From NCBI RefSeq assembly GCF_015223435.1, contig NZ_VHKO01000009.1, positions 1 through 64,000 of the forward strand: a DNA stretch of 64,000 bases. The letters run 5' to 3'. The position numbers and the translations under genes are program-made. Shown here piece by piece: positions 1-8,261 of the stretch. The stretch is from Vibrio hibernica. GTDB lineage: Bacteria; Pseudomonadota; Gammaproteobacteria; Enterobacterales; Vibrionaceae. The notes beneath the pieces are model-generated. The model worked only from the letters and a program-made list of their open reading frames with translations, had not been told where the DNA came from and ran no database searches. Within the stretch, counting starts at the first letter, position 1. Each line of letters begins with the position of its first letter.

Positions 1-150
1 ACGATTTGATTGAGGGTGTCAAACACTTTCTGCAATCTTTTTTCGTTACCCTTTTTGAGAAGGTTGTGACCTCTGACTCGTTGCGGCCGTTAGGCTGTGT
101 GCTCCGTGTCAGTGAGGTCGTATTATAGAGATCAAGTTCACATTGGCAAG
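1..150 (-). promoter_or_regulatory. rRNA operon promoters P1 and P2 (operon leaves the left edge)
   Basis: Read on the minus strand, TTGCCA (144-149), a 16-base spacer and TATAAT (122-127) form a strong P1. It is followed by CACTGACACGGA, which I recall as identical to the start region of E. coli rrn P1 transcripts. About 100 bases downstream is TTGACA (17-22); its -10 box lies just past the left edge and would be P2. The AT-rich stretch 150-300 suits an UP element and Fis sites. In E. coli rrnG lies directly downstream of clpB on the same strand, as here. The 16S gene itself is outside the window. Confidence 0.88.
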
Positions 151-397
151 GGCTTTTTCATGAAAAACTTAAAAATAAGTGTTAGATGTCTATTTTGTAT
201 TCAAAGCCTTATTTATACCTATTTACACTCAACTTTCTCACAGCTTATCCACATAAAAACTAAAAATGGCTTAATAAAGGCTAATTTCATTCTATAAAAA
301 ATCTTTAAGTATTAGGAATTCGTTTCTTTAAGTTCTCAATTAATCGATATGCATTCTCTATTATAGTAATTCTTCTTTTATTTTACTTATTCCGTCT

Positions 398-701
398 TTA
401 TATAACTCGATGACCATTAACCCAAACATGCTTAATCTTCACGGCTTTCCAAACATAACTGCTGACATCAAGTGTGAGTTACTTTCGGAAAATCTTACTT
501 TACTTAAGTTATAGCAGACTAAATCAGCCGAATGACCAATTTCAACCTTTCTAACCTTATCCAGTCCGAGGTGTTTTACTTCATCTTCACTTCCCCCACT
601 TTAGTGTCGTTTCTAATTTGGGCGCATCAGTACAGTGCTGCCTACTATGCGATAACCAGCCTCATATAACCTGATTTCGATGATGCTGAGCCATCGATAC
701 C
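398..701 (-). pseudogene. Decayed 3' remnant of an amidohydrolase (8-oxoguanine deaminase/TrzN-like)
   Basis: Three minus-strand frames join into the C-terminal part of an ATZ/TRZ-type amidohydrolase. From 701 downward one reads GIDGSASSKSGYM, like the GVDGSASND motif of 8-oxoguanine and guanine deaminases. After a frameshift comes HLGLDKVRKVEIGHSADLV, the typical end-of-barrel segment. After another shift, VKIKHVWVNGHRVI and a stop codon (398-400) match the C-terminal beta-sandwich strand. In-frame stops and frameshifts break it, and the N-terminal two thirds are absent. It sits between the clpB terminator and the rRNA promoter. Family assignment rests on motif recall only; decay is seen directly. 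Confidence 0.62.
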
Positions 702-727
702 TATCTAATTGCCATTCCTGCTTTATA

Positions 728-762
728 AAAAAAGAGCCTCCATTGATTGGGAAGCTCTTTTA
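728..762 (-). terminator. Rho-independent terminator of clpB
   Basis: On the minus strand AAAGAGC pairs with GCTCTTT around a short loop and is followed by a run of T. It lies about 30 bases past the clpB stop codon. Confidence 0.85.
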
Positions 763-791
763 ATCTTGATTGGAATTAGATGAATTACACT

Positions 792-3365
792 TTATTGCTT
801 GGCTACAATATGGTCATCTTCCACACTCAAGCTCACCGTTTTACCCGGAATCAACTCCCCAGATAACATCGATTTTGCTAATGGATTCTCCACCATTTGC
901 TGAATCGCGCGTTTCAATGGTCGCGCACCATAAACTGGATCAAAGCCTACTTGTGCAATCAGTGCCAAGGCATCTTCGCCCACTTCTAAATGATATTCTT
1001 TATCCGCCATACGTTGACTTAATCGTTGCAATTGAATTGATGCGATCGATTTAATCTGCGCTTGGCCTAACGGATGGAACACCACACTCTCATCAACTCG
1101 GTTTAAAAACTCTGGACGAAAATGTTGCATCACCACTTCCATAACATCGGCTTTCATGGATTCATAATCCGACGTGGCAGCCTTTGCTTGAATTCGATCC
1201 GACCCCAAGTTAGAAGTCATGATCACTACCGTATTTTTAAAATCGACAGTACGACCTTGGCCATCGGTTAAGCGACCATCATCTAATACTTGTAATAAAA
1301 TATTGAACACATCAGGATGCGCTTTTTCAACTTCATCCAGTAAAATCACCGAATAAGGTTTACGGCGTACCGCTTCGGTCAAATAACCACCTTCCTCGTA
1401 ACCCACATATCCCGGAGGGGCACCAACTAAACGTGATACTGAATGTTTTTCCATAAACTCAGACATATCAATCCGGACCATGGCATCTTCGGTATCAAAC
1501 ATAAAGTTCGCTAATGTTTTACAAAGTTCGGTTTTCCCAACACCTGTTGGTCCTAAAAATAAGAATGAACCAATCGGTTTATTCGGATCAGACAAACCTG
1601 CACGGCTACGACGAATGGCATTAGAAACCACTTCTACCGCTTCTTTTTGCCCTATCACACGTTCATGTAACACGGTTTCCATTGACAACAATTTGGCTTT
1701 TTCTGCTTCCAGCATTTTCGACACAGGAATACCGGTTTGTTTAGAAAGCACTTCTGCAATTTCAGCATCAGTTACACGATGCTTCAGCAATGTCATTTCA
1801 ATCATTTCGACTTGGGATGCAGCCTCTAATTGCTTTTCTAATTCTGGGATTTTGCCATATTGCAATTCCGACATTCGTTGCAAATCACCCGCTCGACGCG
1901 CCACATCCATATCTAAACGCGCCTGCTCCAACTCTGTCTTAATATGCTGGGTACCAGAAAGTGCGGCTTTTTCGGTTTTCCATACTTCTTCTAACTCAGA
2001 ATATTCACGTTCTTTTTCACCAAGTTCTTGGTTTAAGATTTCTAAACGTTTGGCACTGGCATTATCATCTTCATTTAGTAATGCTTGTTGCTCGATTTTT
2101 AATTGAATGATACGACGATCTAAGCGATCCATGGATTCAGGCTTTGAATCTATTTGGATACGAATACTTGATGCGGCTTCATCAATTAAATCGATCGCTT
2201 TATCAGGTAATTGACGATCTGAGACATAACGGTGCGATAGCGTTGCCGCTGCCACAATCGCAGGATCGGTAATTTCAACATGATGGTGCAACTCATAACG
2301 CTCTTTCAAACCACGTAAAATCGCAATGGTATCTTCCACGCTTGGCTCATCCACCAGCACTTTTTGAAAGCGTCTTTCCAATGCTGGATCTTTCTCGACA
2401 TATTGTCGATATTCATCCAAGGTTGTCGCGCCGACACAATGCAGTTCACCACGAGCCAAAGCCGGTTTGAGCATGTTGCCTGCATCCATTGAACCTTCGC
2501 CTTTCCCTGCGCCGACCATGGTATGTAGTTCATCAATAAACAAAATCACATTGCCATCTTCTTGCGACAATTCGTTCAATACTGCTTTTAAGCGCTCTTC
2601 AAATTCTCCACGATATTTCGCGCCTGCAATCAATGCGCCCATATCCAGAGATAAAACACGGCGGCCACGTAAACCTTCGGGCACTTCATTATTGACGATA
2701 CGCAGTGCAAGCCCTTCAACAATCGCGGTTTTACCCACACCCGGTTGGCCTATTAATACTGGATTATTTTTAGTTCGACGTTGCAATACTTGAATGGTAC
2801 GACGAATTTCATCATCACGACCAATAACAGGATCCAGTTTTCCTTGCTCAGCACGCTCAGTGAGATCAATTGTGTACTTCTCTAATGCTTGGCGCTTTTC
2901 TTCCGCATTTGGATCATCCACATGTTGACCACCTCGAATTTCATCAATGGCCTTAGTGACATTCTCTTTATTTAAGCCAAATTCTTTAAATAATTGGCCT
3001 AGCGGGCCTTTATCTTCCACCGCAGCGAGCAAGAACAGCTCAGCAGAAATATAAGTATCTTTACGCTTTTGCGCATATTGGTCACATAAATTCAATAAAT
3101 TGGCTAATGGCTTAGACAGTTGAACATCACCCGCCGTACCCGTAACTTTAGGCAATTTATCTAACGCCTGGCTTAATTTCGAGCGCCATTGAGTTGCATC
3201 AACCCTCAGCATCGTAAATAGTGGGCGAATAGCGCTACTGTCTTGATCGAGTAATGCCTGCATCAAATGCACAGGTTCAATCAATTGGTTATCGCGGCCC
3301 AGGGCAAGTGACTGCGCATCAGAAATGGCAAGTTGAAATTTACTGGTGAATTTATCAAAACGCAT
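792..3365 (-). CDS. clpB: ATP-dependent disaggregase ClpB
   Basis: ClpB is a hexameric AAA+ chaperone that works with DnaK to extract and refold aggregated proteins in the cytoplasm. The 857-residue length matches the family. In order there are an N-terminal Clp repeat domain (about 1-145), a first AAA+ module with Walker A GQPGVGKT near 206-213, a coiled-coil middle domain (about 410-525), and a second AAA+ module with GPTGVGKTE and the sensor region [10 protein letters not shown]. The middle domain separates it from ClpA and ClpC. The start is ATG with AGG a short way upstream. It has its own heat-shock-type promoter and terminator, downstream of pgeF on the same strand. Confidence 0.98.
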   Translation of the reverse strand: MRFDKFTSKFQLAISDAQSLALGRDNQLIEPVHLMQALLDQDSSAIRPLFTMLRVDATQWRSKLSQALDKLPKVTGTAGDVQLSKPLANLLNLCDQYAQKRKDTYISAELFLLAAVEDKGPLGQLFKEFGLNKENVTKAIDEIRGGQHVDDPNAEEKRQALEKYTIDLTERAEQGKLDPVIGRDDEIRRTIQVLQRRTKNNPVLIGQPGVGKTAIVEGLALRIVNNEVPEGLRGRRVLSLDMGALIAGAKYRGEFEERLKAVLNELSQEDGNVILFIDELHTMVGAGKGEGSMDAGNMLKPALARGELHCVGATTLDEYRQYVEKDPALERRFQKVLVDEPSVEDTIAILRGLKERYELHHHVEITDPAIVAAATLSHRYVSDRQLPDKAIDLIDEAASSIRIQIDSKPESMDRLDRRIIQLKIEQQALLNEDDNASAKRLEILNQELGEKEREYSELEEVWKTEKAALSGTQHIKTELEQARLDMDVARRAGDLQRMSELQYGKIPELEKQLEAASQVEMIEMTLLKHRVTDAEIAEVLSKQTGIPVSKMLEAEKAKLLSMETVLHERVIGQKEAVEVVSNAIRRSRAGLSDPNKPIGSFLFLGPTGVGKTELCKTLANFMFDTEDAMVRIDMSEFMEKHSVSRLVGAPPGYVGYEEGGYLTEAVRRKPYSVILLDEVEKAHPDVFNILLQVLDDGRLTDGQGRTVDFKNTVVIMTSNLGSDRIQAKAATSDYESMKADVMEVVMQHFRPEFLNRVDESVVFHPLGQAQIKSIASIQLQRLSQRMADKEYHLEVGEDALALIAQVGFDPVYGARPLKRAIQQMVENPLAKSMLSGELIPGKTVSLSVEDDHIVAKQ

Positions 3366-3447
3366 AATAAGCCTCCGACTCGATCAAAGTATCCCAACAG
3401 GAATACATCAAAAAGACGTGTAGAATAGATACATTAGTTATGGTTTA

Positions 3448-3477
3448 TAAATGGATGCAAAGAGGGATTATTTCAAG
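3448..3477 (-). promoter_or_regulatory. Candidate sigma-32 (heat shock) promoter of clpB
   Basis: On the minus strand CTTGAAA (3471-3477) is followed by 14 bases and ATCCATTTA (3448-3456). The sigma-32 consensus is CTTGAAA, 13-14 bases, then CCCCATNTA. The -35 is perfect and the -10 matches at 7 of 9. It sits in the pgeF-clpB gap, about 85 bases before the clpB start, which fits heat-shock control of clpB in enterobacteria and vibrios. Confidence 0.75.
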
Positions 3478-3506
3478 TATTCGGGAAGATTATTGTCTCA
3501 AAAGTA

Positions 3507-4241
3507 TTATTCAATCCAAATGAAGGTAGCTTGTCTGCCTGTCACTCCATCACGACGGTAGGAATAAAAAAGCTCAGATTCAGAAAAAGTACAATGATGA
3601 TTACTAAAGATCTGCGTAACACCTAAGTGATTTAAGCGTTGAGTTGCTAACAAATTCATATTCGCTAGCCATTTATTTTCAGCATCTGATTTTATTACAA
3701 ATGCTTGGATCGCTTGCGGATCAAATGCAATAAAAGCGTCAAGTACGTCTTGACCAACTTCAAATGCCGAAGCACCAATCGCAGGGCCAAGCCAAGCCAT
3801 CACGTTTTCAGGTTTATCAAACTTTTGTAATGCTTGTTCAATAATACCATCAGCTAAACCACGCCAACCTGCATGTACAGCAGCCACTTGTGTCCCTTCA
3901 ATATTAGTCAGTAATACAGGAAGACAATCGGCAGTCATGGCACTACAAACAACCTTTTTTGCATCAGTAACACTGCCATCGGCATCAATCACGGTTGAGC
4001 TTGCTTCAGTCAGTTTAACAACATGAGTCGAGTGAGTCTGATTTAACCACACAGGTTTGCTTGGCATCTGGCAATCCTGTGCAATCAATTCGCGATTCAA
4101 AGTAACAATAGAAGCATCATCCCCAACATGCATACCAAGATTCAACCCTTGATATACACCTTTTGATTCACCATTTAAACGCGTAGAGCTAAACGCTTTA
4201 ACATGTTTAGGTGCTGGCCAATTAGGGATAATTGATTTCAT
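3507..4241 (-). CDS. pgeF: Peptidoglycan editing factor PgeF (YfiH, laccase-domain protein)
   Basis: The 244-residue protein is a full-length member of the DUF152/Cu-oxidase_4 family. YfiH was first described as a polyphenol oxidase or purine nucleoside-active enzyme. It was later linked to removing wrongly incorporated amino acids from cytoplasmic peptidoglycan precursors. Family metal-site residues are visible: the His in NQTHSTHVV, the Cys in CSAMTADCLP and the His in HAGWRGLADG. There is no signal peptide, which fits a cytoplasmic role. It starts 2 bases after the rluD stop codon, so the two are co-transcribed, and it is followed by clpB, as in E. coli. Confidence 0.92.
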   Translation of the reverse strand: MKSIIPNWPAPKHVKAFSSTRLNGESKGVYQGLNLGMHVGDDASIVTLNRELIAQDCQMPSKPVWLNQTHSTHVVKLTEASSTVIDADGSVTDAKKVVCSAMTADCLPVLLTNIEGTQVAAVHAGWRGLADGIIEQALQKFDKPENVMAWLGPAIGASAFEVGQDVLDAFIAFDPQAIQAFVIKSDAENKWLANMNLLATQRLNHLGVTQIFSNHHCTFSESELFYSYRRDGVTGRQATFIWIE

Positions 4242-4243
4242 TC

Positions 4244-5221
4244 CTACAGAGGGGCTTCTTCTTTATTATCTTTTGCATCTTGACGCAATGCTTCTGCCAT
4301 TACGATCATGTCATCGGGCACTGGCGCATGAAACTTCATGACTTCACCAGTTTCTGGGTGAGCAAATTTCAGCATCACAGCATGCAACGCTTGGCGGTCA
4401 AAACTGCGAATCATATGAGTTAATTCTGCCGAAGCTCCGCGAGGAATACGCGCTCGACCACCGTAGGCGATATCCCCTAGCAATGGATGTTGAATATAAG
4501 ACATATGCACACGAATTTGATGAGTCCGGCCTGTTTCAAGGCGTAAACGAATTCGTGTATGTTCACGGAAGTGCTCAGCCACACGGTAATGAGTTACCGC
4601 CTCTTTTCCCGTTTCGTTCACCGCCATCAGGGTACGCTTATTAGTATGACGACCGATTGGTTTTTCAATTCTCCCGCCCGCGGTCATAGAACCAATGATA
4701 ATTGCTTCATATTCACGAGTGATTGTACGTTTCTGTAGTGCACGAACCAAACGGGTTTGCGCTGGTACCGTTTTTGCCACTACCATCAAACCAGTAGTGT
4801 CTTTGTCCAAACGGTGAACAATCCCCGCTCGTGGTACTTTTGCGATATCAGGATAATGATGCAATAACGCATTCAAGACGGTGCTATCAGGTGTCCCTGC
4901 GCCAGGATGAACCACAAAATCACGTGGTTTATTGATCACCAAAATATCGTCATCTTCATAAACAATATTTAAGGGAATATCTTGCGCTATCCAACGTTCT
5001 TCATCTTCAAGTTCGGCTTGAAGAGTCAACTCCTCGCCGCCCATCATTCGAACTCGAGGTTTGGTTACCACTTCCCCATTGACTTGAACTTTGCCGTCAA
5101 GCAACCATTCTTTCAATCGAGAACGTGAAAAATCCGTAAACAATTCAGCCATCGCTTGATCTAAGCGTTGTCCAAGTTGCGAGTCTTTTACTGTATCTGT
5201 GCGTATTATCTGCTGGGTCAT
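4244..5221 (-). CDS. rluD: 23S rRNA pseudouridine(1911/1915/1917) synthase RluD
   Basis: RluD converts three uridines in helix 69 of 23S rRNA to pseudouridine, which matters for ribosome assembly and termination. The 325-residue protein has an N-terminal S4 RNA-binding domain (about 18-80) and a pseudouridine synthase domain with the signature HRLDKDTTGLMVVAKT. The catalytic aspartate is residue 139, the same number as in E. coli RluD. The start is ATG. It is divergent from bamD across a 148-base gap, a pairing conserved in E. coli, and heads the rluD-pgeF unit. Confidence 0.97.
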   Translation of the reverse strand: MTQQIIRTDTVKDSQLGQRLDQAMAELFTDFSRSRLKEWLLDGKVQVNGEVVTKPRVRMMGGEELTLQAELEDEERWIAQDIPLNIVYEDDDILVINKPRDFVVHPGAGTPDSTVLNALLHHYPDIAKVPRAGIVHRLDKDTTGLMVVAKTVPAQTRLVRALQKRTITREYEAIIIGSMTAGGRIEKPIGRHTNKRTLMAVNETGKEAVTHYRVAEHFREHTRIRLRLETGRTHQIRVHMSYIQHPLLGDIAYGGRARIPRGASAELTHMIRSFDRQALHAVMLKFAHPETGEVMKFHAPVPDDMIVMAEALRQDAKDNKEEAPL

Positions 5222-5224
5222 ATC

Positions 5225-5251
5225 GAACTTTTTAAAAAACCATAGGACTAA
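5225..5251 (+). promoter_or_regulatory. Possible sigma-E promoter for bamD
   Basis: GAACTT (5225-5230) is followed by 16 bases and ACTAA (5247-5251), resembling the sigma-E pattern GGAACTT-N16-TCTGA/TCTAA. Outer-membrane assembly genes, including bamD in E. coli, belong to the sigma-E regulon. Both elements deviate from consensus, so this is tentative. Confidence 0.35.
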
Positions 5252-5369
5252 TATCCATCATTATGGATAAAATAGAGTTATTCATCATTGTATCTGTTAA
5301 GTTGTCAGAAGTAACGGACACAACAATATTTAATTTCAAGATTTAATCTCAAGGAATGTACTCCTCACA

Positions 5370-6098
5370 ATGAAACGCCAATATATTATAGGTCTAATGA
5401 CCATCATTTTACTTGCAGGATGCGCCGATAATAAAAATGCCGTGCCTGATATTCCACCTTCAGATTTGTATTCTCAAGCTCAAAAAGAATTACAATCTGG
5501 TAACTGGACTGAATCAATCCAAAAATTAGAAGCTTTAGACTCTCGCTACCCTTTCGGCCCTTATTCAGATCAAGTGCAATTGGATCTTATCTTTGCCTAT
5601 TACAAAAATGGCGATTATCCACTGACTTCAGCCACCATTGCTAGATTTATCCGTCTGAATCCAGGACATGAACGTTCTGATTGGGTGCTGTATATGAGCG
5701 GTCTAACCAATATGGCGCAAGACTCTAATTTCATGCACACATTATTTAACATTGATCGCTCAGACCGAGATCCGGAACCGGTGAAAGCAGCGTTTGTTGA
5801 TTTTAAGCACCTACTTGAACGTTATCCTGATAGTCTTTACGCGGCTGATGCTCGTATGCGTTTATTGTCGCTGAAAAACCGATTAGCAGAATATGACTTA
5901 GCGTCTGCAGATTTCTACTTGCGCAGAGAGGCCTATATTGCCGCGATTAACCGTTGCCAAGAAATTCAAAAAACCTATCCAGATACCAAGGCTGCCCATA
6001 AATCGTTAGAAATCCAGTTGAAAGCGTATAAAGCAATCAAGCTTGACGATGGAGTGAAAAAAACCGAAGAATTAATTGCTTTAAATAAAGAAAAGTAA
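5370..6098 (+). CDS. bamD: Outer-membrane assembly lipoprotein BamD
   Basis: BamD is the essential lipoprotein of the BAM complex, which folds beta-barrel proteins into the outer membrane; it binds BamA and substrates from the periplasm. The 242-residue precursor has a lipoprotein signal peptide ending in LLAGC, so Cys18 is the lipidated residue. The rest is alpha-helical tetratricopeptide repeats, for example the segments around QAQKELQSGNWTESIQKLE and ERYPDSLYAADARMRLLSL. The usual length is 240-245. The start is ATG; the nearest SD-like AAGGA (5352-5356) is unusually far away at 13 bases. A terminator follows. Confidence 0.97.
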   Translation: MKRQYIIGLMTIILLAGCADNKNAVPDIPPSDLYSQAQKELQSGNWTESIQKLEALDSRYPFGPYSDQVQLDLIFAYYKNGDYPLTSATIARFIRLNPGHERSDWVLYMSGLTNMAQDSNFMHTLFNIDRSDRDPEPVKAAFVDFKHLLERYPDSLYAADARMRLLSLKNRLAEYDLASADFYLRREAYIAAINRCQEIQKTYPDTKAAHKSLEIQLKAYKAIKLDDGVKKTEELIALNKEK

Positions 6099-6129
6099 TG
6101 CAGATTAAAGCCTTGAATCTTTGAGATCC

Positions 6130-6155
6130 AAAAGCAGCGTCAGCTGCTTTTTTTC
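6130..6155 (+). terminator. Terminator of bamD
   Basis: AAAGCAGC and GCTGCTTT form an 8-bp stem with a GTCA loop, followed by a run of seven or more T. Confidence 0.88.
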
Positions 6156-6467
6156 TTTTTGAAGAGTATTGATTAAGTTATGTGAGACACATAAACAAAA
6201 ACATGACCACAACTAAGAAATGGCTATTAAATCAAAGACAAAATCACACCCTAAAAATATAAATCTCTAGTAACCATTCATTCAAATCTACCCCTTTATC
6301 GATAAAATACAAACTATTTCACTCCCTCTTTTTCACACGCTTTGTTCAGGATCACATTTAACTCTTTGCTAGAAAAACACTAGAAAAAAAGTTGATCGAA
6401 ATCACATTATTATTTTATCCAAAAGGTAATCTGAACGTAACAAATTAAGCCACAAAAGGAAAAACCT
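6156..6467 (+). promoter_or_regulatory. raiA control region with two CRP-like sites
   Basis: This gene-free AT-rich stretch carries two sequences like the CRP site TGTGA-N6-TCACA. One is at 6341-6359 (15 of 19 consensus positions, right arm TCACATTT perfect). The other is at 6391-6408 (14 of 18, ending ATCACATT). Their centres lie about 50 bases apart, close to five helical turns. AT-rich -10 candidates follow at about 6408-6420. CRP control of raiA-type genes is known in enterobacteria; here it is inferred from sequence alone. I see no other gene in this gap. Confidence 0.45.
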
Positions 6468-6806
6468 ATGAAAGTAAGTATTATTGGTAAAAATATCGAC
6501 ATCACTTCTTCTATTCGTGATCACATTGAGGCTAAATTTAAAAAACTAGAAAAATGGCAAATCGATTTAATTAGCTGCCAAGCTAACATTAGTATTGAAC
6601 CCGCTAATCAGAAAAAAATCGAAGCGACAATCACCGTACCTAAAGGTCAATTGAATGCCTCTGCAATGGATGAGGATCTTTATAAAGCCATTAATGAAGT
6701 AGAACAAAAACTAGAACGACAACTGAATAAGCTCAGCCATAAACCAGAAGCAAAGCGTAATAAAGTGCTTAATGACGAATTAGAGCTAGAAGAGACAGAA
6801 GAATAA
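6468..6806 (+). CDS. raiA: Ribosome-associated inhibitor RaiA (short HPF/YfiA family)
   Basis: RaiA binds the 30S decoding region in stationary phase or cold stress, blocks tRNA sites and keeps 70S ribosomes inactive. The 112-residue protein is the length of E. coli RaiA (113) and lacks the long-HPF C-terminal dimer domain. The beta-alpha-beta-beta-beta-alpha fold is recognisable from MKVSIIGKNIDITSSIRDHI to the helix around LYKAINEVEQKLERQLNKL. The acidic tail (ELELEETEE) suits RaiA. It lies between bamD and pheL-pheA exactly as in E. coli, which supports RaiA over HPF. A good AAAGGA ribosome site precedes the ATG. Confidence 0.94.
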   Translation: MKVSIIGKNIDITSSIRDHIEAKFKKLEKWQIDLISCQANISIEPANQKKIEATITVPKGQLNASAMDEDLYKAINEVEQKLERQLNKLSHKPEAKRNKVLNDELELEETEE

Positions 6807-6834
6807 TTTTAACCACATTACAGAAAACCAACTT

Positions 6835-6861
6835 TAGCGCCTAATTGGGCGCTATTTTTTT
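6835..6861 (+). terminator. Terminator of raiA
   Basis: TAGCGCC and GGGCGCTA pair around TAATT and are followed by a T run, 29 bases after the raiA stop codon. Confidence 0.9.
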
Positions 6862-6925
6862 GCTTGACGATTTTGTATCGCTTGCCTTATGGTGTGTGTT
6901 CTATATATACCAATGAGTACCTTAA

Positions 6926-6973
6926 ATGCATTCACATAATCTGTTCTTTTTTGGCTTCTTTTTTACCTCTTAA
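6926..6973 (+). CDS. pheL: pheA leader peptide PheL
   Basis: A 15-residue reading frame, MHSHNLFFFGFFFTS, has six Phe codons in seven positions (LFFFGFFF). E. coli PheL is built the same way. Ribosome stalling at these codons when charged tRNA-Phe is scarce lets the downstream terminator be bypassed. The frame lies 87 bases before pheA and directly precedes a set of alternative hairpins. The ribosome site is weak (GAG in the ATGAGT at 6913). It is too short to be found by ordinary gene callers. Confidence 0.9.
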   Translation: MHSHNLFFFGFFFTS

Positions 6974-7048
6974 TTGATGAGGCTAATGTCGTTTTGAAAA
7001 AAGAAACCAAAAACGGACAGAAAGCCTCCCAACTGGGGGGCTTTTTTA
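6965..7048 (+). promoter_or_regulatory. pheA transcription attenuator
   Basis: Three mutually exclusive structures can be drawn. CCTC/GAGG flank the leader stop codon as a pause hairpin. GTCGTTTT near 6988 can pair with AAAACGGAC near 7010 as the antiterminator. AAAGCCTCCC-AACT-GGGGGGCTTT followed by T (7021-7047) is the terminator. This is classical Phe-tRNA-dependent attenuation, inferred from the layout. Confidence 0.82.
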
Positions 7049-7060
7049 TAGGAAAAAATC

Positions 7061-8239
7061 ATGACACAAGCGAAATATTCTCTAGACCAAATCAGACTTC
7101 GACTCAATGAACTTGATGATCAACTCCTCAATATTCTTTCAGAACGTCGTTCATTAAGTATTGAAGTCGCCAAAAGCAAAGTCGAAACCTCTAAACCGGT
7201 TCGCGATGCTAAGCGTGAACAAGAGTTGCTGGTCAAGCTCATTAATAATGGAAAAGATAAATATCAGCTTGATGCCAACTACATCACTAAAGTATTTCAC
7301 ACCATCATTGAAGACTCGGTACTACTGCAACAAACCTATTTACAAAACCTTGCCAACCCAGAAGATAGCCGTCAACCATTGGTTCGAGTCGCATTTCTAG
7401 GCTCTAAAGGTTCTTACTCTCATCTTGCGAGTCGTGAATATTTTAGCCGAAAGAATAATGAACTCATCGAACACAACTGCAATAACTTCAAAGAAGTCGC
7501 CACAACGGTTGAAACTGGGCACGCTAGCTTTGGCGTACTGCCAATTGAAAACACCAGTTCAGGATCGATTAACGAGGTTTATGACCTATTACAACACACT
7601 ACATTATACATTGTAGGTGAGTTAACCCTTCCGATTGAACACTGCTTATTGGCTCAAGAGAACATCCGATTAGAGGATATCAAAACCTTATATTCTCATC
7701 CTCAACCACACCAACAATGCAGTGAATTTTTAAGTCATCTTAATGGCGTCACATTAGAATCTTGCGCTAGCACTGCCGATGCAATGAAAAAAGTGAAAGA
7801 ACTCAATCGTAATGATGTGGCTGCAATCGGTAACGCAAGTAGTGGCAAGCTTTATGGTTTGCAAAACATTCAAGAAAATATCGCCAATCAAACAGAAAAT
7901 CACACTCGCTTTATTGTGGTAGCTCGTAAGTCGGTCGAAGTTTCAACACAAATCCCAGCCAAGACAACCATCATAATGTCGACGTCACACGAAGCGGGTG
8001 CTTTGGTTCAAACGTTATTGGTTTTACAACGTTATGACATCAATATGACGAAGCTTGAATCTCGACCAATTATGGGCAATCCATGGGAAGAAATGTTCTA
8101 TGTCGACCTAGAAGCGCATTTAGATTCAGAGAAAATGCAGCAAGCTTTAGAGGAACTCACTAAAATAACTCGTCATTTAAAAGTACTCGGTTGTTATCCG
8201 ATCGAGAATGTAAAACCAACTTCCGTAAAATTGAGTTAA
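7061..8239 (+). CDS. pheA: Bifunctional chorismate mutase/prephenate dehydratase PheA (P-protein)
   Basis: PheA turns chorismate into prephenate and then phenylpyruvate, the committed steps to phenylalanine. The 392 residues contain an AroQ-type chorismate mutase (about 1-95, with ILSERRSLSIEVAKSK), a prephenate dehydratase domain (about 105-285, with the NHTRF catalytic Thr-Arg-Phe motif) and a C-terminal ACT domain with LESRP, which binds phenylalanine for feedback inhibition. The length is typical (E. coli 386). GGAAAAAATC precedes the ATG. Expression is controlled by the PheL attenuator just upstream; the NTPase gene follows 22 bases later. Confidence 0.98.
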   Translation: MTQAKYSLDQIRLRLNELDDQLLNILSERRSLSIEVAKSKVETSKPVRDAKREQELLVKLINNGKDKYQLDANYITKVFHTIIEDSVLLQQTYLQNLANPEDSRQPLVRVAFLGSKGSYSHLASREYFSRKNNELIEHNCNNFKEVATTVETGHASFGVLPIENTSSGSINEVYDLLQHTTLYIVGELTLPIEHCLLAQENIRLEDIKTLYSHPQPHQQCSEFLSHLNGVTLESCASTADAMKKVKELNRNDVAAIGNASSGKLYGLQNIQENIANQTENHTRFIVVARKSVEVSTQIPAKTTIIMSTSHEAGALVQTLLVLQRYDINMTKLESRPIMGNPWEEMFYVDLEAHLDSEKMQQALEELTKITRHLKVLGCYPIENVKPTSVKLS

Positions 8240-8261
8240 TGCCTTGATAGAAAATGCCAAT

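Noticed and set aside
245..253. TTATCCACA, a perfect DnaA box
   Set aside because: One such box in 64 kb is about what chance gives, there is no cluster, no AT-rich unwinding element tied to it, and the position is explained by rRNA control.
1480..2106. 208-codon open frame antisense to clpB
   Set aside because: It lies wholly inside clpB in the opposite strand and has no family resemblance or ribosome site; the clpB frame is certain.
6913..6939. Overlapping leader start ATG AGT ACC TTA
   Set aside because: It gives only MSTLNAFT and stops; the frame starting at 6926 has the Phe run expected of PheL.
8244..8261. TTG start extending the YjjX-type NTPase by six residues
   Set aside because: Known family members begin at the MKVIVAS sequence and the TTG has no better ribosome site.
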